Positions 6,263 through 12,596 of a stretch of DNA of 12,596 nt are shown here, piece by piece. This DNA comes from Chloroflexota bacterium. GTDB lineage: Bacteria > Chloroflexota > UBA4733. The position numbers and the translations under genes were made by a program. The stretch covers positions 1 through 12,596 of the forward strand of contig JAMCTA010000034.1 in assembly GCA_023381895.1 (NCBI GenBank), written 5' to 3'. Within the stretch, counting starts at the first letter, position 1, and every line of letters begins with the position of its first letter. The notes under the pieces are model-generated. The model ran no database searches. It had not been told where the DNA came from and saw nothing but the letters and a program-made list of their open reading frames with translations.

Positions 6263-7834
6263 CTACTGGGAAAGGGTCACCCACTTCATGTGTATCTGTG
6301 CGCCGTTGATCGTGCCAGTCACGCCGAGATGGAATCCTTGTTCATTACCCCCGCTCGGCAGCGAGATGCTGCAGGTGAAGGGGTAGGGGGTCCCTGCGAC
6401 GAGATTCTTGTACTGCTGCACTGGACAGACCGCTTCCGTACGGAGCCCTTGCGCATTCTCGAGAAGCAGCTGCAGACGCAGGGTGACAGGTGCAGCCGTG
6501 CTTCCTTTCAGCACGAGCTGAACCTTGAACGCTGGCTCAGATACTTCCGCTGGCCCTGGAGTCGCTATCGGCGCGGTTTGAGTCACCGCCGCAACCTGCA
6601 CCGATGCGTAGTCTGCCAATGGCAGGTCTTGCTTGAGCTGATAGGGATACCCAGGATTGACCCACGCAGCATTAGCCAGCGGGAAGGCAGTCGCCGGCTG
6701 GTTGTCCAGCCGTACCGCTGCCGAGTTCACGGGGATGCTTGCTGGGATCTCCCACACCTGGGCTACGACAACGCGTTCCCTGTAGGTCTGGGTGCGTGGA
6801 TCGTAGGCGATCGTCACTGCACCATAGGGAGGGAGCTCCAGAGCGAGGCTGCCCGTGCTGTCAACGATGTGCTGGGTGACATCCTGCCAGCTTCCGGCAT
6901 TGTCAAGGGAAAGCGTCTTCGGGAGTGGGGCTTCAGATGCCGCAGAAATGTCTTTTCGCACCACGAAGATCGCCACCACAAATTGATCGCCAGCAGGGGG
7001 CATGACCGCTGTTCCTCCAACGCCAACGAGGCCGCCAGGCACCGTCCCTCGGAGCTGACCGTGCGTCTGGATCGCCAGCAGACCGAGAGCGAACGGCGGT
7101 GGTACCGGCGTTGGTGTAGGTGTGGGCGTCGACGTCGGTCCGGGCGTGAAAGTGGGGTAAGGGCTAGAAGTTGGGACCGGACTCGGGCCCTTCGTCGGGA
7201 CGAACGTTGGTGTGGGAGTTGCTGGCGGACCACCGAAGTCGGAGATCTGGTAGGTACGACTCGTTTGGAACGAAGCCACTGGCAGCACACCGGTTGAAGA
7301 TGGTGCGGCGCCTGCAAAGATCTCAACATCGTAGAAGCCGCCTGTCTGGATGTTGAGCTGCCCTTCCTGTGGCTTGCCATCCTTCCGGACATAGAGTGGG
7401 AAGTTGGCATTCACAGTATTGGCGCCCTGATGAAAGGAGACTTTTTGCGCCGACGCTGCGGGCGATCCATTGGCATAGGCCGGGCGCGGCCACGGTACCG
7501 ACGTATTCGGATCAGCAATCATGAGAAACGCCAGCACCCCCGACGTAGGCTTGTCTGCCTGCACCTGCACCTCGACGTGCAGCATCTTCTTCCCGGGATC
7601 TTGAGGATCGGGCACGACGCTGTCAGTCATACTGAGGTAGTGCACTCCGGCGGGATCGGAGCCATGAAGCGATGAGGATGAGAGTGGTGTTCCTAAAGCC
7701 CCGCCCGCGGTATTCGTTCCGCCACACGCTGTGAGGAGCAGAGCTACCACAGCGCACAGCAAAGGCCAAGGGCCCAGCCACCGCGGCAGCTTCTCACGCC
7801 GCCAGGAACGATTCACTCGGGTGACAACTCCCAT
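6263..7834 (-). CDS. Large lipoprotein with Pro/Thr-rich central stalk, unknown function
   Basis: The product is 523 residues from the ATG at 7834. The N-terminus is basic, followed by a hydrophobic stretch ending in the lipobox LLTAC with Cys37, so the mature protein should be lipid-anchored. The frame is open to a GTG at 7897, whose GTGA overlaps the stop of the polymerase gene by four bases; another ATG lies at 7852. None has a strong ribosome-binding site. I chose 7834 because it leaves the shortest stretch before the signal peptide, but coupled initiation at 7897 cannot be excluded. Two probable beta-rich extracellular domains (about 55-200 and 248-523) flank a stalk at about 204-247 made of repeated Thr-Pro. 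The second domain carries an I-A-Y-D-P-R-T-Q-T-Y-x-E string. No enzyme motif is visible. Such stalked lipoproteins are common in Chloroflexota. It is probably a surface or adhesion protein; the function is unknown. Confidence 0.75.
   Translation of the reverse strand: MGVVTRVNRSWRREKLPRWLGPWPLLCAVVALLLTACGGTNTAGGALGTPLSSSSLHGSDPAGVHYLSMTDSVVPDPQDPGKKMLHVEVQVQADKPTSGVLAFLMIADPNTSVPWPRPAYANGSPAASAQKVSFHQGANTVNANFPLYVRKDGKPQEGQLNIQTGGFYDVEIFAGAAPSSTGVLPVASFQTSRTYQISDFGGPPATPTPTFVPTKGPSPVPTSSPYPTFTPGPTSTPTPTPTPVPPPFALGLLAIQTHGQLRGTVPGGLVGVGGTAVMPPAGDQFVVAIFVVRKDISAASEAPLPKTLSLDNAGSWQDVTQHIVDSTGSLALELPPYGAVTIAYDPRTQTYRERVVVAQVWEIPASIPVNSAAVRLDNQPATAFPLANAAWVNPGYPYQLKQDLPLADYASVQVAAVTQTAPIATPGPAEVSEPAFKVQLVLKGSTAAPVTLRLQLLLENAQGLRTEAVCPVQQYKNLVAGTPYPFTCSISLPSGGNEQGFHLGVTGTINGAQIHMKWVTLSQ
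7094..7225 (-). repeat. Low-complexity Thr-Pro coding stretch
   Basis: This stretch encodes the stalk of the lipoprotein, with repeated T-P, P-T-F and P-S-P units. Codons for Thr and Pro vary, so the DNA repeat is imperfect. It separates two presumed folded domains and is likely extended and possibly O-glycosylated, the last point being inference. Confidence 0.55.
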
Positions 7835-7893
7835 CTGGGGTCTCAAGGCCATTCCAGTTACCGACCACCGCTGCAGTGTAGACCAAACCAGGC

Positions 7894-9639
7894 TCACTGA
7901 CCAGTAATTCGAGCACGTTTAGCCCGAGCAAATGCCAGCACCTCGGCGGCAGATCGGGTGTTGAGCACGTGTTCCGGCCCGCATCCCGCCCGACGAGCAA
8001 CCGCGGCGCCGAAATCCAGGTTACCAAAGCTCGCTTGCTCGTGTGCGTCGGTCGAGATGACGAGCATCGCCCCAGCCTCGCGCGCCTTTCGGGCGTGCTC
8101 AGCACTCAGATCGAGACGCTCCAGACCTCCGTTGATCTCCAACGCCGTCCCGGTGCGCACAGCAGCAGCGATGACTGTATCCATGTCAAGGGCAATGGGC
8201 TCTCGACGGCCAATGATGCGCGCTGTTGGATGGCCAATGATCGTCACCGCAGGATGCTCGATAGCAGCAAGCACTCGCGCTGTCGCTGTCGCCCGGTCCT
8301 GCTGCATCGCTGAATGGACAGATGCCACGACAATCTCCAGACCAGCAAGGACGCCGTCCGGATAGTCCAGCCGGCCATCAGCCCGAATGTCGACCTCTGA
8401 GCCAGCGATCACGCGGAAGTTGGGGCCTACAGTCCGATTCATTGCATCGATGGCTACGCGTTGCTGCTGCAGGCGTTCCGGTGTGAGCCCTCGCGCCACC
8501 GCCCGGCCCACAGAATGGTCACAGATAGCAAGGTAGTGAAGGCCTGCTGACTGAGCCGCAACCACCATCTCTTCGAGAGTGTTCCGCCCGTCGCTCTCGC
8601 TGGTGTGAGCATGGAGATCCCCCCAGAGATCACTCCGCTGCACGAGGCGTGGCAAGGGCCCATGCTGAGCCCGCTCGATCTCATCGAGGCCTTGGCGGAG
8701 CTCGGGAGGAATGTAGGCCAGCCCGAGTCGAGCGTACAGCGCCTCTTCGGTGGTAAAGTGTGTCTCTTCGCCGTTCCGCTCGTCCACAACTCCATACTCG
8801 CTCACCTTGAGCTGGCGCCGCTGTGCGTACTCCCGCAGACGGATGTTGTGCGTCTTTGAGCCAGTGAAGTGCTGGAGCAGCGAGCCATAGTCGCGCGGTT
8901 CGACAACCTTGAAGTCAACCTGCAGCCCGTCACTCGTGCGCACAGTGGCTCGCACCGGACCATGGGCGATGACCTCCGTCACAAACGGAAGGGTGACGAA
9001 GCGCGCGGTCAGCGCTGCGCTATCGCGCGCGGTCGCGATGATGTCAACGTCCCCGATGGTCTCCTCGAAACGCCGGAGACTGCCGGCCACGTCGATGTGC
9101 TCCGCCAAGTCACTCTCCCGGAGAAGTCGCGCTGCTTCGGCGGCAATTGGCCAGGTCTGGGCAATGGGGAAGCGCCCACCCTTGCGTCGCATAGCTTCGA
9201 GACTATGCAGAATCGCTTCTTCTTTCTTCGCCCCAAAGCCGCCGAGCGAGCGTAGCCTTCCAGCGCGCGCCGCCTCTTCCAGTTCCTCCCTCGTCTCCAC
9301 TCCGAGTTCTCGTGCCAGTCGCAGTGCAGTCTTTCCACCAAGGCCAGGCACATCGAGTAAGGCGAACATGCCGGCAGGGAACTCGGCCCGCAACTCAGCG
9401 AGGTAGATCAGATGACCGGTGGTGACGACCTCGCTCACCTTGTCTGCTATGGCCTTGCCGACACCAGGAATGGTTTGCAACTCACCGCGGGTAGCCACCA
9501 CCGCGACTGGCTCGCTCCAGTGACGGATCGCATCGGCCGCCTTCTGGTAGGCACGAACACGGAACCCCGCTTCACCCTTGAGCTCGAGGAGTACGCCAAT
9601 CTGCTCGAGCACCTCCGCGACCTGCTCGTTGCTCACCAT
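7894..9639 (-). CDS. polX: Family X DNA polymerase with C-terminal PHP domain
   Basis: The product is 581 residues, the usual size for bacterial PolX. The N-terminal 8-kDa-like region has helix-hairpin-helix motifs (IPGVGKAIADKV, VPGLGGKTALRLA, LGGFGAKKEEAIL). The nucleotidyltransferase palm has G-S-L-R-R, then catalytic Asp197 and Asp199 in GDVDII, and Asp242 in VDFKVV. The PHP domain from about 338 keeps its metal ligands: His343 and His345 in DLHAHTSESDG, then the ICDHSVG, GSEVDI, ASVHS, IIGHPT and STDAHE motifs. Characterised bacterial PolX-PHP enzymes fill short gaps in base-excision repair, with 3'-5' exonuclease or AP-endonuclease activity from the PHP site. All key residues are intact here. 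The frame extends upstream to 9921, but the ATG at 9639 has GGAGGT 7 bases before it and matches the family N-terminus (EQVAEVLEQIGVLLELKG). It is divergent from murJ and lies just ahead of the lipoprotein gene. Confidence 0.95.
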   Translation of the reverse strand: MVSNEQVAEVLEQIGVLLELKGEAGFRVRAYQKAADAIRHWSEPVAVVATRGELQTIPGVGKAIADKVSEVVTTGHLIYLAELRAEFPAGMFALLDVPGLGGKTALRLARELGVETREELEEAARAGRLRSLGGFGAKKEEAILHSLEAMRRKGGRFPIAQTWPIAAEAARLLRESDLAEHIDVAGSLRRFEETIGDVDIIATARDSAALTARFVTLPFVTEVIAHGPVRATVRTSDGLQVDFKVVEPRDYGSLLQHFTGSKTHNIRLREYAQRRQLKVSEYGVVDERNGEETHFTTEEALYARLGLAYIPPELRQGLDEIERAQHGPLPRLVQRSDLWGDLHAHTSESDGRNTLEEMVVAAQSAGLHYLAICDHSVGRAVARGLTPERLQQQRVAIDAMNRTVGPNFRVIAGSEVDIRADGRLDYPDGVLAGLEIVVASVHSAMQQDRATATARVLAAIEHPAVTIIGHPTARIIGRREPIALDMDTVIAAAVRTGTALEINGGLERLDLSAEHARKAREAGAMLVISTDAHEQASFGNLDFGAAVARRAGCGPEHVLNTRSAAEVLAFARAKRARITGQ

Positions 9640-9646
9640 AGGGCCA

Positions 9647-9652
9647 ACCTCC
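9647..9652 (-). promoter_or_regulatory. Ribosome-binding site fixing the polX start
   Basis: GGAGGT on the minus strand, 7 bases before the ATG at 9639. It decides against the 94-residue upstream extension of the open frame. Confidence 0.75.
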
Positions 9653-9707
9653 GCTTCCTTGAGAGCGCTGTGGGTATAGTACGGGCGGATGAGGCAAACG
9701 CTTGGCA

Positions 9708-9737
9708 TTGATCCAGCTCTTGTGCCCATCGTAACGT
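9708..9737 (+). promoter_or_regulatory. Weak candidate promoter for murJ
   Basis: TTGATC (9708-9713) and TAACGT (9732-9737) are 18 bases apart in the short divergent region between polX and murJ. If used, transcription would start close to the TTG/ATG codons at 9745/9757, giving an almost leaderless message. That would fit the lack of a ribosome-binding site there. The -10 match is poor. Confidence 0.2.
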
Positions 9738-9756
9738 CCACACTTTGGCACACTCC

Positions 9757-11544
9757 ATGGAGAGGAGCAGCCCAGGCGGCGCGCTGCCAGTGCGCCAACA
9801 AGTCATGAGTGATGCCTCCTCTTCGCCACGCCGCCCCCGCGCTCGCCCGCTTGCGCGCCCGGTTGTGTTCCATCCCATTGAGCACCGTGGTAGCTCCAGG
9901 GTCACAAGCCGGCGCAGTCAACCCGCGACTACCGCCGCGGCCTCTCGCTCACACTCTCGAGCGCAACCAGCTCGTCCCAGTCTGCTCTCTGCCAGCCTCA
10001 TCATCATGGCAGGCTTCGTTGTGAGCAGGCTCCTTGGCCTCTGGCGCAGCAGCTTGCTCGCCGCGACGTTCGGAAACGGTCCCGCTGCCGACGCCTACAG
10101 TGCTGCCTTTGCCGTCCCCGACTTCAGCTTCAACCTCATCGTGGGTGGGGCACTCAACTCCGCTTTCATCCCGGTGTTCGCGGAGCTCACGCAGGAACGT
10201 GACGAGCGCGAAGCTTGGCGCCTCGCCTCCATCACACTCAACTGCATCCTCGTACTCCTTACGCTCCTTGCCATTGCCTCGGCCCTACTTGCCCCCCTGC
10301 TCGTACACGTCCTGGCGCCAGGTTTTCCGCCAGCTACACAGAAGATGGTCATCCAGCTGACGCGCATCCTGTCGCTCCAGCCGATCTTCTTCGGTGCTGG
10401 CGCCGCCGCCTTTGCGATGCTCAATGCCCGCCATCACTTCTTCTTCCCAGCCTGGGCGCCAGTGCTCTACAATCTCTTCCAAATCCTTGCCCTCTGGAAG
10501 CTCGTTCCGGAGATGGGCATCAACGGGCTTGCCGTTGGCGTCGTCGCAGGCTCGATTGCCTATGCGCTCCTGCAGCTTCCACCGTTACTCCGGACTGGCT
10601 TCACCTACGAGTGGACCCTGAACTGGCAAAACATCCACTTCCGGCGCGTACTCAAAATGCTCGTTCCCCGCACACTCACCCTCTCACTGAATCAACTTGG
10701 GGGCACAGTCACTACTCGAACTCTCGCCTCAGCTATAACTGGTGGCGTGGCGGCGCTCAACTACTCCTATACGCTCCTGCTTCTACCTGTGAACATCCTC
10801 GGCGTAGCAGTCTCGACCGCTGCCTTCCCCACACTGTCGGAGCTCAGCAGTCAACGCAACTTCACGCTCCTCCGCGACACCGTCCGCAGGGCGCTCGACA
10901 CTCTGATCTATCTCGGGATGGGGACCGGCGCGGTGCTTGCAGCGCTTAGTGGGTCAGTGGTCAGCCTGATCTATCAACGTGGCGCGTTCAGCAGTGCCGA
11001 TACGGCCCTGACTGCTGGAGCGCTCGTGTGCTACGCGTGGGGTCTTGCCGCTCAGCTCGGAGATGAACTCTTGCCTCGAGCGCTTTTCGCGCTCAAAGAT
11101 GCTCGCACCCCGCTACTGATCAACATCGTTGTGGTGTTGATCAACATCGTCCTGAGCTTCGTGTTGCTCAAGCATTTTGGCATTGCGGGCATCGCCGCTG
11201 CACTGAGCTTCGCTGCCGCCGTCGAGTTCTTCCTGCTCCTCATCACCTTGAACCGCCGGATCCCGGGCCTCCTCAGCATATCACTGCTCCAGAGCTACGG
11301 TAAGCTTGCTGGCGCTGCTCTGGTAGCCTGGCTCATAACGTCACTGATGACCAGGATCACAAGCCGCGTGCCTGGGCCTCAGCTCGTGCATATTTTCATT
11401 GTCCTCTGCGTGAGCGGAAGCACCGGCCTCGTCACGTACGCTGTTGCTAGTGCGCTGTTCGGAAGCAAAGAACACGAGCGTCTCTTGGAGCGGCTGCGAG
11501 GGAGAAAACAGCAAAACACCACTCGCGCTCCAAGCCGCCGCTAG
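9757..11544 (+). CDS. murJ: Lipid II flippase MurJ (MviN family)
   Basis: The product is 595 residues from the ATG at 9757. After an unusual basic, Ser/Arg/Pro-rich N-terminal tail of about 75 residues, the MVF/MATE-like membrane core begins with SLIIMAGFVVSRLLGLWRSSLLAATFG, split by the conserved Arg residues. It continues with the family's D-A-Y-x-x-A-F-x-x-P-D and G-G-A-L-N-S-A-F-I-P-V-F motifs. Many hydrophobic helices follow, with the usual G-x-A-V-S-T-A-A-F-P-x-L-S-x-L segment in the middle and a Lys/Arg-rich C-terminus. MurJ moves lipid-linked peptidoglycan precursor across the membrane, which implies that this organism makes peptidoglycan. The start is uncertain: TTG 9745, ATG 9757, GTG 9790 and ATG 9805 are all in frame and none has a strong ribosome-binding site. 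The length without the tail is normal for the family. Confidence 0.93.
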   Translation: MERSSPGGALPVRQQVMSDASSSPRRPRARPLARPVVFHPIEHRGSSRVTSRRSQPATTAAASRSHSRAQPARPSLLSASLIIMAGFVVSRLLGLWRSSLLAATFGNGPAADAYSAAFAVPDFSFNLIVGGALNSAFIPVFAELTQERDEREAWRLASITLNCILVLLTLLAIASALLAPLLVHVLAPGFPPATQKMVIQLTRILSLQPIFFGAGAAAFAMLNARHHFFFPAWAPVLYNLFQILALWKLVPEMGINGLAVGVVAGSIAYALLQLPPLLRTGFTYEWTLNWQNIHFRRVLKMLVPRTLTLSLNQLGGTVTTRTLASAITGGVAALNYSYTLLLLPVNILGVAVSTAAFPTLSELSSQRNFTLLRDTVRRALDTLIYLGMGTGAVLAALSGSVVSLIYQRGAFSSADTALTAGALVCYAWGLAAQLGDELLPRALFALKDARTPLLINIVVVLINIVLSFVLLKHFGIAGIAAALSFAAAVEFFLLLITLNRRIPGLLSISLLQSYGKLAGAALVAWLITSLMTRITSRVPGPQLVHIFIVLCVSGSTGLVTYAVASALFGSKEHERLLERLRGRKQQNTTRAPSRR

Positions 11545-11550
11545 AACATC

Positions 11551-11620
11551 GGTCAAGTAGTTGCTCTCTCCTCTGGAGGTACCAAAGGCCTCGCCCTCTG
11601 GTAGGATGGATTACTTGACC
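11551..11620 (+). ncRNA. Possible structured RNA element after murJ (three-way-junction candidate)
   Basis: GGTCAAGTA (11551-11559) and TACTTGACC (11612-11620) form a perfect 9-bp outer stem closing 52 bases. Inside are two smaller stems: CTCC/GGAG (11568-11571 with 11575-11578) and TACCA/TGGTA (11580-11584 with 11599-11603). The element starts 7 bases after the murJ stop. It could be a terminator region, an mRNA 3' structure or an RNA element read from either strand. I recognise no known riboswitch or RNA family. No T run follows. The rest of 11545-11699 holds only the hairpin at 11665-11687. Confidence 0.35.
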
Positions 11621-11664
11621 AGCGCTCTAGACGGCAGCCAGGGGTCCAAGAAGCCTCCCAAGCC

Positions 11665-11687
11665 CTCGTGCCCAGGAGGCACACGAG
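11665..11687 (-). terminator. Hairpin downstream of the FmdB-family gene
   Basis: CTCGTG (11665-11670) pairs with CACGAG (11682-11687), with two further CC/GG pairs inside across a CA bulge. It lies 12 bases after the stop of the small zinc-ribbon gene on the minus strand, between convergent genes. A terminator role is plausible, but a T run is missing. Confidence 0.4.
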
Positions 11688-11699
11688 CGAAGCTACGCC

Positions 11700-11918
11700 T
11701 TACGCCTTTGCACCATCCTTCTCGGGGGCATTTCCGCGAAAGGCAGGCCCACGTGGCACCTTGACGGTGTAGCCTTCGTTGGACGCAAACACGGACGGCA
11801 GCTTCGCGGCTTCAGCACCACAGGTCGGGCATGTTCCCGGCTTGTCCGACTCGCTGAATGGGCGCATCAGCTCGAACTCCTTGCCACACTGCTTGCAGTA
11901 GTACTCGTAGATCGGCAT
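11700..11918 (-). CDS. FmdB-family small zinc-ribbon protein
   Basis: The product is 72 residues. It begins MPIYEYYC, the family hallmark, and has two CxxC knuckles, Cys8/Cys11 and Cys30/Cys33, which should bind one zinc. The family's F-E-L-M and C-P-x-C-G motifs are present, and the C-terminal 35 residues are basic and probably disordered. Named after a regulator of formamidase/amidase genes, these proteins are widespread and their real role is mostly unknown. The start is firm: AGGAGGT lies 4 bases before the ATG at 11918. It ends convergent to murJ and is divergent from the solute-binding gene on its other side, so it is probably a single-gene transcript. Confidence 0.92.
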   Translation of the reverse strand: MPIYEYYCKQCGKEFELMRPFSESDKPGTCPTCGAEAAKLPSVFASNEGYTVKVPRGPAFRGNAPEKDGAKA

Positions 11919-12099
11919 CGCAACCTCCTCTCATACTCCTCAGCACGGAGCAGACGAGACATCACCTACTGCTCACTGCTGTGTATGCATGGATACCACA
12001 GGATCTGCCGCTCGTGGTGGAGAACAGAACCCAGACGGTATGCTCATGCTCGTTGTGTCGCAACGCTAGCGCACCAAGTGAAGAGGAGTAGAGCCAAGG

Positions 12100-12596
12100 G
12101 TGGGGCAGCTCCGCACTCGGCGCCAACTGCTGCTGGCCTCGCTCGCAGCCGTGCCGTTGCTCGTTGGGTGCACAGTATCTGGCTCCAAGGAGCAACAACG
12201 CCTGGAGCAACAGGCTACACCAACGGCCTCACCGACACAGGGGCCGATCTTCACGCCTACAGCCCAGGTCACGCCGACTGGGCTGCCAACGCCGCTTTCG
12301 ACCGCGACTCCGGGGAGCACAGCAACCCTCCGCTTCGGGGTTACGGGTAACAGCGTGCTTACGAATATCTATCAGCAGCTGAGCCCAACGTTCTCGAAAA
12401 GGAACCCGCATCTCACTGTGAAGACTGAGCCGCTGCCCAGCAACGGGTTGGAGGGAATCAAGGCAGCGCTGGCAGCGAATACCGCGCCGGATGTGCTGTT
12501 GCTGAGCTGGGACCAACTGAGTCCCTTAGCGACGCTTGGTGGTCTCGACGATCTCACCGCGCTCCTGGGAGCCGGATTCTTGAACACATCCGGTCT
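12100..12596 (+). CDS. Extracytoplasmic solute-binding lipoprotein, partial (3' end outside the window)
   Basis: An open frame of 165 codons runs from a GTG at 12100 to the right edge without a stop. An in-frame TGA at 12079 makes this GTG the only early start; AGAGGAG at 12082-12088 lies 11 bases before it, a rather long spacing. The N-terminus reads T-R-R-Q-L-L-L, then a hydrophobic stretch and the lipobox LVGC with Cys24. This fits a lipoprotein signal with a twin-arginine-like motif. A Thr/Pro-rich linker covers about 38-78. The folded part then begins TLRFGVTG, with L-S-P-T-F-S-K-R-N-P-H-L-T-V and A-A-N-T-A-P-D-V-L-L-L-S. This is the standard start of family 1 solute-binding proteins of ABC importers, often for sugars. 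The ligand cannot be told from this part; permease genes would be expected downstream. Confidence 0.82.
   Translation, partial: MGQLRTRRQLLLASLAAVPLLVGCTVSGSKEQQRLEQQATPTASPTQGPIFTPTAQVTPTGLPTPLSTATPGSTATLRFGVTGNSVLTNIYQQLSPTFSKRNPHLTVKTEPLPSNGLEGIKAALAANTAPDVLLLSWDQLSPLATLGGLDDLTALLGAGFLNTSG

Noticed and set aside
6218..7297. 359-codon plus-strand frame opposite the lipoprotein gene
   Set aside because: Arg/Cys-rich product without domain; the minus-strand frame has a signal peptide, lipobox and coherent Pro/Thr stalk.
9640..9921. N-terminal extension of polX by 94 residues
   Set aside because: The family N-terminus begins at MVSNEQVAEVLEQ and is preceded by a strong GGAGGT; the extension has no homology-like features and would overlap murJ.
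1..12596. Insertion sequence, prophage, toxin-antitoxin or CRISPR array
   Set aside because: No transposase or phage-like product, no terminal inverted repeats with target duplication, no toxin pair and no regularly spaced repeats were seen.

Overview
The window is about 12.6 kb of GC-rich bacterial chromosome with no mobile element, rRNA, tRNA or CRISPR array that I can see. The genes point to a diderm-unlike environmental bacterium, most plausibly a Chloroflexota (Thermomicrobia-like) lineage. The grounds are several secreted proteins with long Pro/Thr-rich stalks, a PHP-fused family X DNA polymerase, a MurJ with a long basic N-terminal tail, an FmdB-type zinc ribbon and frequent GTG starts. 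This placement is inference only; no sequence search was possible.

Layout. On the far left, on the minus strand, are the first codons of a gene that runs off the window (possibly a DUF971 protein), then a 691-residue membrane-anchored protein ending in a NAGPA-type phosphodiester glycosidase domain (125-2200). A 414-base intergenic stretch rich in inverted repeats follows. Next is a signalling locus: a small secreted PepSY-like protein (2615-3049, minus), divergent from an OmpR-family response regulator (3503-4189) and a sensor histidine kinase (4189-5682, one-base overlap). A 154-residue membrane-anchored protein (5764-6228) follows and is probably in the same operon. Convergent to it is a large Pro/Thr-stalk lipoprotein (6263-7834, minus) lying directly behind the PolX-PHP DNA polymerase (7894-9639, minus). 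Divergent from PolX is the lipid II flippase MurJ (9757-11544, plus). It converges on a small FmdB zinc-ribbon protein (11700-11918, minus). At the right edge a solute-binding lipoprotein begins (12100 onward, plus) and runs out of the window.

The most interesting part is the 453-base region between the PepSY gene and the two-component genes. It carries two sets of direct repeats of a shared core (YTTCAYG), each spaced at exactly 11 bases and pointing at opposite flanking genes. This is the geometry expected for OmpR/PhoB-type regulators. It also carries a perfect 14-bp hairpin just before the regulator's ribosome-binding site and a nested pair of mutually exclusive inverted repeats in the PepSY leader. 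Together these suggest an autoregulated envelope-sensing module: PepSY protein, regulator, kinase and membrane-anchored accessory protein. Other unexplained structure includes a hairpin cluster downstream of the PepSY gene and a possible three-way-junction RNA element just after murJ. I see no clearly novel multi-gene system beyond these.
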